Shown one piece after another: positions 11,030 to 22,060 of a stretch of 64,000 bases of DNA. Numbering within the stretch: the stretch's first letter is position 1; every line of letters begins with the position of its first letter. A program made the position numbers and the translations under genes. A model generated the notes under the pieces. It saw nothing but the letters and a program-made list of their open reading frames with translations, did not search any database and was not told where the DNA came from. Origin of the DNA: Gonatopus flavifemur (Eukaryota > Arthropoda > Insecta > Hymenoptera > Dryinidae); NCBI GenBank assembly GCA_018340375.1, contig JAFFJZ010000031.1:1674001-1738000 (forward strand), read 5' to 3'.

Positions 11030-12940
11030 GCTTTTCAGACGGCTTTGCCGCACAATCTGCAAAAATGTTGTTTCAACATCGGCAGAAGAAGGACATCTTT
11101 TACAAATAGAACATCTTTCACGTTTAATTTTTGTGTTGGAATTAAACAAAAAACTGTCTTGAATTCCTAAAATTTCTCTAATACTCTATTTTACACTGTT
11201 TCTTAAATGCCATTGGTCAATCGTATTTCTAGAGATGATTCTACTGAAGAAAAAATGAGTTCTTTTAAAAATTCCCGACTATTTATTCGGGAATTTTTGT
11301 GTCGTAGGAAAAACAATACAAAAGAATTAATCCTCGCTTGATTAAGCATACCATAAAACAAATGCATTGGCCAGCGATTAGTGATACGTGCGGTTGAATA
11401 GCATTTACACAATTGATGAAAAGTGTCAGTAGCGCCTTTTGTTGAATTATAAAAAACAACGATCTCTGGTTTTCCTGAACTTGAATCAACTCTACCATTC
11501 CTATGTAGAGATGACAACAATATAACTACTTCATTCTTTCTCGGGCAATAAGACACTAAAGTAGAATGATTAGCATAGGCAAAACGTGTTGTCGGAGCTG
11601 CCGGACAACGAACGAAAGATGGAAGAATTTTCGTTTTTGCGCAAAGTACCGACCATTCTTAAATTTTTGTCCTTTATTTTCATGACCAAAGGTACAGATA
11701 TGAACCAATTATTAGCAGTTATATTTCTGCCACTTCCATAAAGCGGGTCGGATAATTTTATAACGTAGTATTCAGGCACTGGATCACTTGTCGTGACTTT
11801 TCCTACGTAAGGTTCAGCGTTACACATGTAGCTAATTTGTACATCATTCAACATCACGATTCTTATTCCATATTCTTACGCCATATTTGTTGGGTTTGTT
11901 TGGAATACATACCCGAGAGCGAAAACGATCCCGAAAAGAAAGCAATTGCTCGTCAATGGTGCAATTTATGGATGGCGAGTAATATTTTTGGCAATTAGAA
12001 ATAAAATCATCTCAAATCTCTTTAATAGGCGCCAGTCTATGCTCTTCCAGTCTATCTTTTCGCGTATCCTTGTCATCCAATCGCAAATGAGTCAGAAGAA
12101 ATTCGAATCCTCTTTGACACATAACACCTTTGAACATATTCTTGCCAATTTTTTCATTCCAGATTTCGTCTAACAAAACATGGTTCCAACTTTGTATACC
12201 ACTGGAGTATGATAAACCAATAAAAGATTTGAATTCAATTATATCAATGTAATACTGAATACAATTAGCTACATCCGGAAATTCAAGGTCTATCTCTTCA
12301 TTCGAATATTTCACAACTACTTCTAAAATTTCGGCGGTAAGAAGCGAAGACCACGCTCCTATTGGCGTACGAACATTTCGTGCCTCATTCTTACAAGCAG
12401 GTAGATATGTACGCACACTGAGAGAAGTGGAATGCAATGATTACCATGTACAATTAGTAATTGGGGGACAACTTCGCGAATTTGGTTTCGGATACTATAA
12501 AGAATCGTAGCAATGTTCATGCACATGGGAATGGTTACCATTTACATGAAGATGGATACCAAATAACCTGATTCTGTCATTCAACTACTATTTTCGCATG
12601 GTAATGGTTACAGTTCACTCTTCTCAGTGCAGAGAACGACGACCACGTGTTTCAGGAGCAGTTTTTGTCCATCGGTAGTTATTTTTACCTTTCAATATTG
12701 AACTAGATCACCTTGCTGGAGAAGTGTTATGTTCATATTCAGCCGAGTTGTTCATATTGTGCTGCTCTCCTACTCCAACATCAAAATCAGAGACTTCATC
12801 TGCATCCTCGGGCCCAGACACGTGCTCCTCTACTTTCTCGTGATCTGAATCACTTTCAGAAGCTTCGTGTTGAATCCGAGGACGTCTTTCTCGTGAATAA
12901 CACAAAATGTTCGTTGCTTGATCACCAGTTAAGCTGTAAT
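11030..12940 (-). pseudogene. piggyBac-type transposase relic
   Basis: Minus-strand pieces follow the order of a piggyBac transposase. They are an acidic N-terminal segment (ESDSDHEKVEEHVSGPEDAD, 12956-12708), a DDD-domain start with LTAEILEVVVKYSNEE, FIGLSYSSGIQSWNHVLLDE and HLRLDDKDTRKDRLEEHRLA (12437-12012), a middle part with YGSGRNITANNWFISVPL (11857-11570), NSTKGATDTFHQLC and NRWPMHLFYGMLN (11556-11203), and a cysteine-rich tail RCSICKRCPSS (about 11110-11030). The second catalytic Asp, normally followed by NWF in this family, reads Asn here (ANNWF), and several stops or frameshifts separate the pieces. The element is therefore dead. I did not find TTAA-flanked termini; a CCC/GGG MITE abuts its 5' side. 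Confidence 0.85.
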
Positions 12941-12942
12941 TT

Positions 12943-13964
12943 CCCAATAAACACACACACGTTATTTCAACGTTGAAAGAACGTTAGACTGTCAAACGGA
13001 CGTCAGTCGTTGATTTCATAACGTTGATTTTCAGTTGAAATTAGTGTTGCCGCGATATTATCGTCGATAATTGAGGAATAATCGATTATCTCAATTCTTA
13101 CACGTTCCTATGGAATATATAATCCACGAATCTTCGATTATGCTCATAATGAAACGGAATAATGAATAATCCCAGACTTGTACACAAAATAAACCAAGAT
13201 ATGCTCCCATTTATCGTTACGATATATCGATAATTATCGTTACGATGATGTAAGAATATTTTGATTCATTTTGTTTAAAAGACCAAGATGATTCATTATC
13301 CCGTTTCATTTCGTGCACAGTCGAAGATCTACGCGTTAAAAGTTCCATGAAAACCTGTCAAAATTAAGATAATCGATTATTTCTGAATTTCGACGATAAT
13401 ATCGCGGCAACACTAGTTGAAATTTGATAGGGAAATAGACGCCCAGAAATTACGTTTTGATGACGTGTAATTTAAACTAATATTCAAAAATAACCATCAA
13501 ACGACGTCCTCAAAAAACGTGTTTTGAACGGGTTTGAATCACGCGTTTAAAATGTGTTTATAACACCTTGTGTTTGAACTTCAGTTGAAGATATTCTGCT
13601 AAAAATGTCGAACGAAATCCAACAATGGTTAAATTTTCAACAAAGAGCAAGATAGTTAAATAGTGTGGCATACTTTCCAAATTCTATCATACTCAGAAAT
13701 ACTATTGTTCTCGATATTGAATGAAAAGTTTTCAAAATAATTTGTTGGATTCAATTCACGTTTTAGAACCATCATTAGGACACGTCAATATTTGACGTCT
13801 TTTAAACGATGTTCAAACCGTTGATATGACGTTACTTCATGGTTGAAAAACACGTGATCTGCCGCGACATTTTTACGTTGAATCAACGCAAGAATATTAC
13901 TAATTCACAACGTGTGGCTATTGACTGTTTTTGACGTTTTTAAAACGTGCGTGTGTTTCCTGGG
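12943..13964. mobile_element. MITE with CCC...GGG ends and AACGT repeats, interrupted by a hAT MITE
   Basis: It starts CCCAATAAACACACACACG, ends CGTGCGTGTGTTTCCTGGG and is flanked by TT on both sides. Its interior is rich in AACGTT/GACGT motifs (CAACGTTGAA, AAACGTGTTTTG, GACGTCTT). The 374-bp element at 13042-13415 has inserted into it, so the original length is about 640 bp. This is another example of the variable 2-bp-duplication clan. Confidence 0.85.
13042..13415. mobile_element. hAT-type MITE with exact 8-bp target duplication
   Basis: The terminal inverted repeats are TAGTGTTGCCGCGATATTAT and its complement. The flanks GTTGAAAT (13034-13041) and GTTGAAAT (13416-13423) are an exact 8-bp duplication, as produced by hAT transposases. 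The interior has palindromic ATCGATTAT and CGATAATTATCG blocks and no gene. It interrupts the older MITE around it. Confidence 0.93.
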
Positions 13965-13966
13965 TT

Positions 13967-14416
13967 CATACAAGCGACGAGCGACGAGCGATACCTTAGA
14001 TGAAGGGAGAAGTCTCACATTACCTCTCTTTTTAGCTAATGTATCGCTAAAAGCTAAACCTTGTTTAGCTTTGCATGAAATTACAACTTTATGCTTTGGA
14101 AGTACTTGTATTGCTTCCTCGTTAAAGGGAAGCTTTGTGATTGTTTTCGGGGACCAAAAATTTTTTGGTCTCCAAACTCAAAATTTCTGAGGTCAAAATG
14201 TTCCTCCAAACTCGAAGAAATTTCTTGATTTCGTGTCTGTCTGTCTGTGTGTGTGCGCGCGCATATTTTCCGTTCCAATTCTTCGGTCGTCTTAAAATTT
14301 GAACCACGGTTATATGTAGTATTGAAAGTGGTCCCTTAAAGTTTCAAGTTGATTGTTACAGAAGAACCGGAAGGGTGAGGAAAAATGTAAAAAAGATTGT
14401 GATTTTGCGATCGCTG
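13967..14416. other. No gene; microsatellite and diverged repeat
   Basis: It contains a TGTC/TGTG simple repeat running into CGCGCGCA (about 14234-14265). The phrase TGTGATTTTGCGATCGC just before the next MITE has a diverged partner at about 15593, so this may be part of an older dispersed repeat. Nothing coding is recognisable. Confidence 0.4.
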
Positions 14417-14716
14417 TCCAAGCAGCAACAGAAGTTCAACGTATATATGAAAGAGGAACGTTCATTATAAGAGCATATAATGAACGCCCATTGAATATTC
14501 GAATGAGGCTGTTTTAAATGTACTTATAACGTACGTAGTACGTTCGAAATGTACGATATTCATTCAAACCACGTTAGATTGACGTACCGTCGTATATTCG
14601 ATCACATACGTTCGAAGAATATGCAAAGCACCTATGAAATGGTCTCATTGGAATGTGCGTAAAACATATGTCGAATATACGAAGAACGTTCATACTATAT
14701 TCTGTTGCTACTTGGG
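14417..14716. mobile_element. 300-bp MITE of the CCCAAGTAGCA family
   Basis: The ends are TCCAAGCAGCAACAGAAGTT (first C apparently changed to T) and TATTCTGTTGCTACTTGGG, flanked by TG on both sides. The interior has many AACGTACGTT-like motifs (CTTATAACGTACGTAGTACG, CGTTCGAAGAAT). Relatives are the split copy at 47342/55841 and the enlarged copy at 4063-5412. Confidence 0.85.
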
Positions 14717-15246
14717 TGGTATTTCTGTTTCTGGTGATCCGATTACAATGAAATTCAAACGACGTTTTGGTAACGATTCCGCGGTACTTTCATACAATCT
14801 TGATCCCAATTTGATGACAAAGTTTGACGGCATGATTATTAAATGAAAGAAAAATTGTGCCGACATTCTCCTTTTCTTAAAACAAACATTTATTTCTGAA
14901 AAAATATATAACATTCCTTATGTTATTGAAATACTTACCTGTTATATTTTCTGCTCAAGTATTTCATGATAATTCAAAAATTCAATTCTGGTAATGATAG
15001 TTCCAGTAGGAACGATATCTATCCAACAAATGTTCAATTAACGTACGTCTGTATACCCAACTACGTATGTTCGTTGAATGTACACCGTACCTATAAGACG
15101 GTCTCATCGAAATATTCTATCATTGAACAATTGGATATTTTTTACGACTCGCATTATTTGACAATATTTAGAAAGCAGGCCTTTTCTATGTCCGTATCAT
15201 CAGAATGCCATGAAACTTTGAGCCTATTCGATCCACAAGGTATTAA
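14717..15246. other. Dispersed repeat fragments, no gene
   Basis: Includes another stretch of the AACGTACG-type repeat (about 15025-15125, with ACGTACGTCTGTATACC and TGTACACCGTACC), resembling an arm of the neighbouring MITE family. No termini are resolved and nothing coding is recognisable. Confidence 0.45.
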
Positions 15247-15377
15247 CCCTGGTGAAAATAAAGTGTTACACTGTAGTTACAGCGCAATGCGAGGTTCATC
15301 CGAATGTACCCGGAGTGGTGTTTCACGCCGTGGAATGCATCGCAAATGTATTTTGTTACACTTCGTTTTTACCAGGG
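15247..15377. mobile_element. 131-bp MITE, CCCTGGTGAAAAT family, copy 2
   Basis: It begins CCCTGGTGAAAATAAAGTG and ends CGTTTTTACCAGGG, flanked by AA on both sides. It is about 10 bases longer than copy 1 at 10342 because of a TTACACTTCG segment near the right end. The different flanking dinucleotide shows this is an independent insertion, not a segmental duplication. Confidence 0.92.
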
Positions 15378-15660
15378 AATCCTCTGTTATGAATTTCAGG
15401 CAAATTGGGAAGTGTAAGCACTAAGCTTCGATACAAAATTTCAAAATTTCGTAAATGCCACTATTATGCGAATATCTTCCGTTTTTTTTATCCGATCTTT
15501 ATGAAATTTTTATCACTGTTATTTGTGAGGTTGATGATAGTTCATATCAGTTTCGCGTTGATCCGCTGAAAGGAATGGAATCCGCAAAAAAACTGTGATT
15601 TTGCGAACGCGCATATCTCCTGTTCTGATTATACGATTGCAATGAAATTTATGCCACGTC
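15378..15660. other. No recognisable gene
   Basis: AT-rich spacer that ends with the left copy of the hAT target duplication, GCCACGTC at 15653-15660. Confidence 0.5.
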
Positions 15661-15790
15661 CAGTGTTGCCACCTCAGCGATTTTGTCGCTAGATCTAGCG
15701 AATTTCAGGAAGGTTTGGGGATTTTTTTGAACATTTTATCGCTGATAAAAAATTTAGCGATTTCTAGCGACAATCACTGTTGCCAGCTAG

Positions 15791-15911
15791 CTCATGTTCC
15801 AAAACCTTGCCCTCGTACTCTAGAGTATCAGTGTAACTCTTTTCAATTCATCAGGAAAACAGAGAAAACCGATACCCCAGAGTACGAGAGTAAGGTTTTG
15901 GAACATGAGCC
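15791..15911. repeat. Hairpin inside the hAT element
   Basis: GCTCATGTTCCAAAACCTTG at the left pairs with CAAGGTTTTGGAACATGAGC-like sequence at the right (AAGGTTTTGGAACATGAGC), with CTCGTACTCT / AGAGTACGAG continuing the stem. The loop is about 55 bases. Confidence 0.8.
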
Positions 15912-15987
15912 TAGTGGTTCCTCCAGTCCGCGGGGATGTGGTGGGCGGCGCTGGAACTGGTGTTTTATCTTCTCATTGTACCTTGGG

Positions 15988-16116
15988 CAGTGTTGGGATA
16001 AAAATTATAGTACACGACGTTCATTGGTCAATTCTCATGTAATAACCAATGAAATCTCATAGTTCATGAGAATTGACAAATAAACTTCGTGTACCATAAT
16101 TTTTATCCCAACACTG
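15988..16116. mobile_element. 129-bp hAT-like MITE
   Basis: CAGTGTTGGGATAAAAATTA and TAATTTTTATCCCAACACTG are perfect terminal inverted repeats. The flanks ACCTTGGG and ACCTCGGC match at 6 of 8 positions, a decayed 8-bp duplication. The stem covers most of the element. Confidence 0.75.
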
Positions 16117-16659
16117 ACCTCGGCTACCATGAGCGATGCACATGAATGAGGATCACCAATGGTTGACTATCAGGACCATTGACCAATGGTTGTACTATCA
16201 GAATGGCTAATGCGCGAATACTACCAATTATTGTACAATTATTGACGCACAACAGTTGTAATAGTCTTTTAATGCATGCATCATTGGTCAATGATGTGTT
16301 AATTTCTCATGTAATTTATTGTAAAATCGTGAACGACTTCAAAGTCTCCATGATTGTACAATCATTGAACCATTTTGTTTTCTGGGATGCAAAATGTAAA
16401 CTTTGAATTGACCACAGCCTCCCCTACTTAACTTAAGGGAAACATGGCGGAATTATCAAATCACCCTAAATCTGATATACAGGCGAAGTACGTGCTGACC
16501 AGACTTTGATTAAAGGTGCGGTTATACGCGTGAGATTGTCGCAAGCGACAAAATATTTCACATGAGAAGAAAAAGGAGGTCCGAGATACCTGTCTTTTCT
16601 TCTAATGCTTGTCGCATGTAACAGTCGCACGCATGTGATAGGCCTCTAAAGGGTCTCTA

Positions 16660-16796
16660 GGTAGTATACCATAATACCGAATGCCCATAACACCGAATTT
16701 CCCTCATTGGTTGAAAACTAGGATTTTTCAGTAATTTCACTATTAGTTACTAGTTTTTGAGTAATGAGGAAAATTCGGTATTATGGTATACTACCA
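16660..16796. repeat. Hairpin repeat
   Basis: GGTAGTATACCATAATACCG pairs with CGGTATTATGGTATACTACC, followed on each inner side by related GAATTTCCCTCAT / ATGAGGAAAATTC blocks. A similar phrase in other context occurs near 24925-25050 (TTCGATCCATC, GGAATAATGGGAGTCTATCC), suggesting a dispersed family. Confidence 0.8.
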
Positions 16797-17124
16797 GTTT
16801 CTATATACACTGGATACAGCACGCCCATTTTACATACGTCGCAAGTGTTTATGAAACGGAACGATTTCCAGAAATTTCATTGATCGAAAGCTAGAACTCC
16901 CTGCAAATCCCCGTTCCGTTCCCTAGAAATTCCGGTGTATGTAAACTGAGCCTAAAACAAATACATTGGAACACTCCCTTGTTGAAATTCTAGGATTCCC
17001 ACAGATTCGTTCACTTCGATTTTGTCATTCGTACATACTGTTATCTCTAAACCTTCGTAGCGTAATAAAGCGAATTGTATAAGATCGTTATTACAGTTTT
17101 GTTGACTTATGAAATTCGAGAATT

Positions 17125-17213
17125 ATGGAAGTGCCATTAAAGAAAAGGTCTTATACTCAAAATTATAGAAAAGAATGGAAAAAATATGACGAATTCAAAA
17201 TGTGGTTGCGACC
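17125..17213 (+). pseudogene. hAT transposase, N-terminal part (BED zinc finger start)
   Basis: The frame starts ATG at 17125 with MEVPLKKRSYTQNYRKEW and continues KKYDEFKMWLRP, the typical approach to a BED-type zinc finger. It is cut at base 17213 by the Transib-like element. The continuation starts at 22639 after the duplicated CGACC: WLRP is followed by VADDSTKAFCTYCHC, so the two halves join without a base lost or gained. Confidence 0.88.
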
Positions 17214-17242
17214 CACAGTGGGGCCAAATGCCAAAAAGCTGG
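17214..17242 (+). repeat. Left terminal inverted repeat of the Transib-like element
   Basis: Heptamer CACAGTG, then 12 bases (GGGCCAAATGCC), then AAAAAGCTG. The heptamer equals the consensus heptamer of vertebrate RAG recombination signals. The A-rich block 12 bases on matches only part of the RAG nonamer. The identical 29 bases, inverted, end the element at 22605-22633. Confidence 0.93.
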
Positions 17243-17279
17243 ACAAAATTATAAGGGGCTCTCAAATTCGCTTGCGACT

Positions 17280-17965
17280 TCGTACTCGGGAAGTTTATGG
17301 GGTCACTGATTACGAATCCGTTGTCAGAATTTCAAAATTCAAAATGGCGGATCCAATATGGCGGACGAAAATTGAGAGAAACCATCGGATTTTCTTCAAA
17401 CTTGGTGATCAGGGGTTTTTGGGGTCGCTGATTACGAATCTGCTGTTTGAGTTCCAAAATTCAAAATGGCGAATCCAATATGGCGGACGAAAATTTTAAA
17501 AATCATCGGATTCTCCTCAAATTGGGTACCCAACGGTTTTTGGGGTCGCTGATTACGGATCCGTTGTTCTCATTTCGAAATTCAAAATGGCGGATCCAAT
17601 ATGGTGGACGAAAATTGGGAGAAATCATCGGATTTTTTTCAAATTTGGTGATCAGGGGTTTTCGGGGTCGCTGATTACGAATCCGCTGTCCGAGTTCCCA
17701 AATTCAGAATGGCGAATCCAATATGGCGGACGAAAATTGAGAAAATTATCGGATTCTTTTCAAATTGGGTACCCAGGGATTTTTGGGGTCGCTGATTACA
17801 AATCCGTTGTCTGCATTCCGAAATTCAAAATAACGGACCCAATATAGCGGACGAAAATTGTAAACATCATCGGATTCCCTTCAAACTCGGTACCCAGGGG
17901 TTTTCGGGATCGCTGATCACGAATCCGTTGTCAGAATTCCGAAATTCAGGATGGCGGATGCCAAA
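17280..17965. repeat. Left subterminal repeat array of the Transib-like element
   Basis: About six copies of a unit of roughly 115 bases containing GGGGTCGCTGATTACGAATC, CCGTTGTC, AAATTCAAAATGGCGGATCC and AATATGGCGGACGAAAATTG. The units diverge by about 10-20%. The same unit in inverted orientation lies at the right end (about 21605-22060), and related units lie in both arms of the large palindrome (35780-36500 and 43812-44532). Chance open frames run through the array because the unit length is close to a multiple of three. Confidence 0.88.
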
Positions 17966-18205
17966 AATCAAAACTTCATTCATAACTTAATATTAAACAA
18001 GAACTAAACGGCCCATTTTGTTGTTCCTATTATGATCATTATTATTATTATTTCCAACATTGAATCATTATTAATATAATTATCGAATGATATTAACACA
18101 CCAAATGTGTTGAATCGAAAGATATATACATTCACAATATATACAATAATATAAAAAACTGAAATCGTAATGGTTTTTACTTTTGCCACACTTTTTTTAC
18201 TCAGA

Positions 18206-18437
18206 TCAGTCTTCTTCTCCACTCTCAGAGGAAGATAATGGGGAAGTTACGTTGTCTTTATCAAGTATATCCGGAGTTTTGATCAGGCTTAACACGTCTC
18301 TAGGGAGAAACTTTAGTTTTTTCTTGGGCAACTGTCTTTTACTCGATAACATTGGATCAGAACTCAAAAGGAACCATTTAAAAATGTCTTCATTCGTTTT
18401 TTCTCTACTGCATTTCCTGGAGTGATGCTCTCGGTAC
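18206..18437 (-). CDS. Transib/RAG1-like transposase, second visible exon (C terminus)
   Basis: The acceptor TTTCCAAAG is followed by GTACCGAGAG; joined to the preceding exon (…NKDFQ + AG|G) this reads R, then YREHHSRKCSREKTNEDIFK, then WFLLSSDPMLSSKRQLPKKK, ending SSSESGEED and a stop. The join turns NKDFQ into NKDFQRYREHHSRK, which corresponds to the segment just after the third catalytic residue of RAG1. Acidic serine-rich tails are common in transposases. The 476-base intron between the exons (18438-18913) has consensus splice sites. Confidence 0.8.
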
Positions 18438-18913
18438 CTTTGGAAATGAATGTTGTTAAGATATTTGAATATAATTATGTATTCATCGACACCGTTAAAG
18501 CTTTTGATCTCAACATGACAAGCAAAATCAAGGAAAAACAAAAAGCAGCTGCACTTTGGGGTCATCAGTATAAAGTTTTGAATAAATCCTCTAATTCATA
18601 AGTTTACTTGAGTCTCAAAATTGTTTTCTAGTCTATGAATTTATGTTTCCAGAGGATGAACAATGTGGCTTATTAATAAAAAAAAGTATATGAATGTTCA
18701 TAATTCCCCGAATTCCTTACCAGAACAAAACAATCTTCGCGAACATATATTCTCGTGGTTACCATAAATATATAGTTTGCCTAGTAGTCAAAAACGTATT
18801 GTGCAATGTATCAAATTGATTGCAGTACTTGAGAAGTCAAATGTTTCCCTTCAAAGTGTCGAGTCCACTGTGACAAATATAGACTATTATTAAGTGATAT
18901 ACACCATTTTCAC

Positions 18914-20706
18914 CTTTGAAAATCTTTGTTATGAGCCTCTTGTGCTTCCTCAGTCAATTGGCCTATAGGGAGAAGAGCAGATGCAATGATTTCAGGTCCG
19001 TGGATCAAAAACTTGTGCATCGTAGGTGACATTGGGTACCACGGATATTTTGTCGCGTAGTAGCGTGCCGTGTCTAAAGCGTAACTCCGAAACTTTTCAA
19101 CGTCTATTTCATGGCCACTTGAAACGGTACCTAATACTACATGAAGTCGTTGTATTAGGTTGACATCCACCCTTGTGATTTCGGCAGAAACTTCGGGTTG
19201 TGCGAAAAATCGCCTAGCGGTATTCCCATCATTTGAGTTCCCAAACCCTGGCTTAGGAACATCGACAATGAGGCCACATTTTTCTTTAAAACTTTTCTGT
19301 ACAACCTTTTTTCGTTCTTCCACCAAAGCTTTATCTTGTTTTCGTGCTTGCCACTTCTGAATAGGTAGCTTATAAGACAAATGCAGGAGGCCCTCAAAAA
19401 ATCGTATCCAGCCGTGTAGACAAGACAAACCAAACTGGAAGTTTTCGGTTTCGACCGGCCTGGATACTATATCATCAATGTTGTTGAATTCCTTAGATGT
19501 GGCACCACATATATAGCACTTCTGGGTATAGGTTGTCTCAGTTATGGCATTGCATACCTTCCCGTCCACCATAGAAAAAATCATCTCATGTTTCACTGAA
19601 ACATGTTTTTCATCAGTTCTGAAAGAAGTAGCCCTCAGATTTTCTATTTCATTATCAACCCGTAGCTTCTCTGCAACCGAAACTTCAGTTGATTCTTTCA
19701 CAAACTCTATTTTGATTGGCCTACAAAATCTGGTTGATGATGGCCTTGGATTCTGCCAAATTATTTTTGAATTGCAGTGTAGGCGGAGAGGCACAAGTGA
19801 AGTAATGAACACAGCGGAATCACTAGCTTCCGAACTTTGATATGCTTGTTTGTATGAGGAGTGGCCAGAGCTCCCATCAAACCCCCATTTGGAAATAAGT
19901 ACCAGGTTTTGTAACTCTTCATCAGATAAAGTTGACAAAACCGAATTCTGTAGCTCTAAAATACGTGTAGCTGTGTGATCAAGAAGTGCTTGTAGTTGCA
20001 CAACAGCGCAGGTTTCTGTTATTTGAATAAATTCCTTGTCAGAGAAACACATGCGTTTGGCCAGTTGAATTTTTTTATTAGGTGGAAATTTCTGCGGATC
20101 AGCTTCACGCAATAAGCAGTACTGATGTTTTGAGAGCTCGGCATCTACTAGGAGAGCTAGAGCATCTTCATCATTCAACATCTTTGGCTCATTTCGCTTG
20201 AAAGTTTGATAACCTTTCATATACATTTTGGCAAGCTCAGGATCAGAAGATGTAACATCCTTTACAATTTTTGCGGCTTCGATCTGTTCAGACGCTCTCA
20301 AACACATTTGTGTGGCGTAAGACAGCTCTGAGATAGGAGTATTTACTCTGATATTCTCCGTTTTCCTACGTTTCGTTCTTTCTGAACATTCGTTGAATTC
20401 AACCAGAGGTCTTCCCACTTGCGTGTGAACAGTTACAGAATGGGGATTCCTGAAAGTACAAAACACTACCTCTTGTTTTAACCATTCTTCATTATTTTTA
20501 AGAAATCGTTCTTCGGTCCTTTGAGAAGATTCCCATCTCTTTTTAAATACACATTTAAAAGTGGATAAAAGGTTAGAGATCTCTGTAGTTTTGTTATCCG
20601 GACAACACGTTATCTCGATGATTTTTCCTTGGAGGAAAGTGAACTTTTCATCCAACGTAGGTAGAGGACTGCTCCTTAAAATATTGTACATCTCTCTCCG
20701 AGTCAT
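18914..20706 (-). CDS. Transib/RAG1-like transposase, main exon
   Basis: An uninterrupted frame of 597 codons starts at MTRREMYNILRSS and ends at a GT donor after NKDFQ. Upstream the frame stays open about 23 codons to an in-frame TAG that could be a splice acceptor, so this Met may not be the true start. Landmarks are: KWGFDGSSGHSSYKQAY (candidate first catalytic Asp, about residue 275), the cysteine pair CYICGATSKEFN (about 397, comparable to a Cys-x-x-Cys in RAG1), GNSNDGNTARRFF (about 496, comparable to the GN-ARK segment of RAG1), TMHKFLIHGPEIIASALLPI (about 565) and LTEEAQEAHNKDF (candidate catalytic Glu). The second catalytic Asp is not obvious at the expected place (LSCLHGWIRFFE). The gene has no stop or frameshift in this exon, unlike the relics around it. 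Confidence 0.8.
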
Positions 20707-21604
20707 AGATATTGAATGATCTTTGAAATCTACAAACGTTGTAGAATTCGATAAAATTCGCTACAGAAACCCCATGTGTTTCTAAAAATTTTCCTAATTT
20801 TCTTGGGTTGGATTCAACCCTCTTAAGCTAATTTTTTTTGCAGTCAACTGTTCAAATTGAACTACTAAGAAAATATAGGTTGTTGAAACACTCACCTATG
20901 GCAGCGGAATCCATCTCATTTGGAATTGTATGTTAACATTGAATGATTTTAAAAAACGAAAAATATTCACCAAGCTCCAAACTTGCACGCGGAAAAAAGT
21001 TTACGGTAACGATTACTAGCAAGAGTAAGAATTCGGTGACAGCTATTGCACAATTGTGATGAGCACCATTTGAAATCAGACCGATTACAACCAACTATTT
21101 ACGTTGCCATGGAAACGATAGGTTAACATAAGAACGATCACCAAATCGCGAGTCAGGATTCAGTTCACGAAAAGAAAAGAGATATCAATACTTGAATGAC
21201 ATTTATAAACATTTAGGAAAATGACGGTTACTTTAGGGAAAAAGAGCATCGCTGAAGAATGTTAGCAGTGAAGTTACCAAAAATTCGTAGTAATAATACT
21301 AAATGTTGGTAGTTTTATTGTCATTTCCCATAGTGAATTCATCAATTCATAGTAAATTCACTACGAATATTCTCCAGCAATACTGTTTTTCTCTCAATGG
21401 TCCATCATCTTCCTAAATATCAATGATTTCTGGCTTTTGTGTACCCTAAGCCCGCGATGAGAAGAAAAACGAATGGTAATCAATCTCATACAGTTTTCCT
21501 CGTGCAGCAAATGTACACTGGAAATAAAACACATACTAACGTTGAGATAAAATTCAAAGCGAATCTACTGAATTCTGAGTGTTGTGTCCACCATATTAGA
21601 TACG
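20707..21604. other. Transib-like element, upstream region of the transposase
   Basis: Probably promoter or 5' exon sequence of the minus-strand transposase. I could not find a confident upstream exon; TTTCTGTAG|CGAATT near 20755 is a possible acceptor. A motif ACGCGGAAAAAAGT near 20990 resembles one end of the TA-flanked fold-back clan, without a clear partner. Confidence 0.4.
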
Positions 21605-22060
21605 CTATCTTTGATTCTTGGAATTTGACAACTGATTCGTAATCAATGACCCCACAAAACCCTGGATACCGAGTTTGAAGGAAATCTGATGATTTTTTCA
21701 ATTTTTTTCTGCCAAACTGGATCCGCCATTCTGAATTCCGGAACTCAGACACCGGATTCGGAATCAGCGACCTTAAAAACCTCAGGGTACCGAGTTTGAA
21801 GGCAATCCGATGATTTTTTCAATTTTCATCCGCCATATTGGATCCGCCATTTTGAATTTTGAAATTCAAACAACGGATTCGTAATCAGCGACCTCAGAAA
21901 CCCCTGGGTAACGAATTCAAAGAAAATCCGATGATTTCTTTCAATTTTCGTCCGCCATATTGGATCCGCCATTTTGAATTCCGAAATGAAGACAACGGAT
22001 TCATAATCAGCGACCCCACAAACTTCTGCATATCAAGTTTCAGACGGATCTAAGGACTCC
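21605..22060. repeat. Right subterminal repeat array of the Transib-like element
   Basis: About four inverted copies of the unit found at 17280-17965, recognisable by GATTCGTAATCAGCGACC, GATCCGCCATTTTGAATT and CAATTTTCGTCCGCCATATT. The array and its left counterpart make the element much longer internally repetitive than its 29-base termini. Confidence 0.88.

Noticed and set aside
17287..17847. Repeated open frames with MADPIWRTKIERNHRIFF
   Set aside because: They result from the roughly 115-base subterminal unit of the Transib-like element; no start, domain or splice context supports translation.
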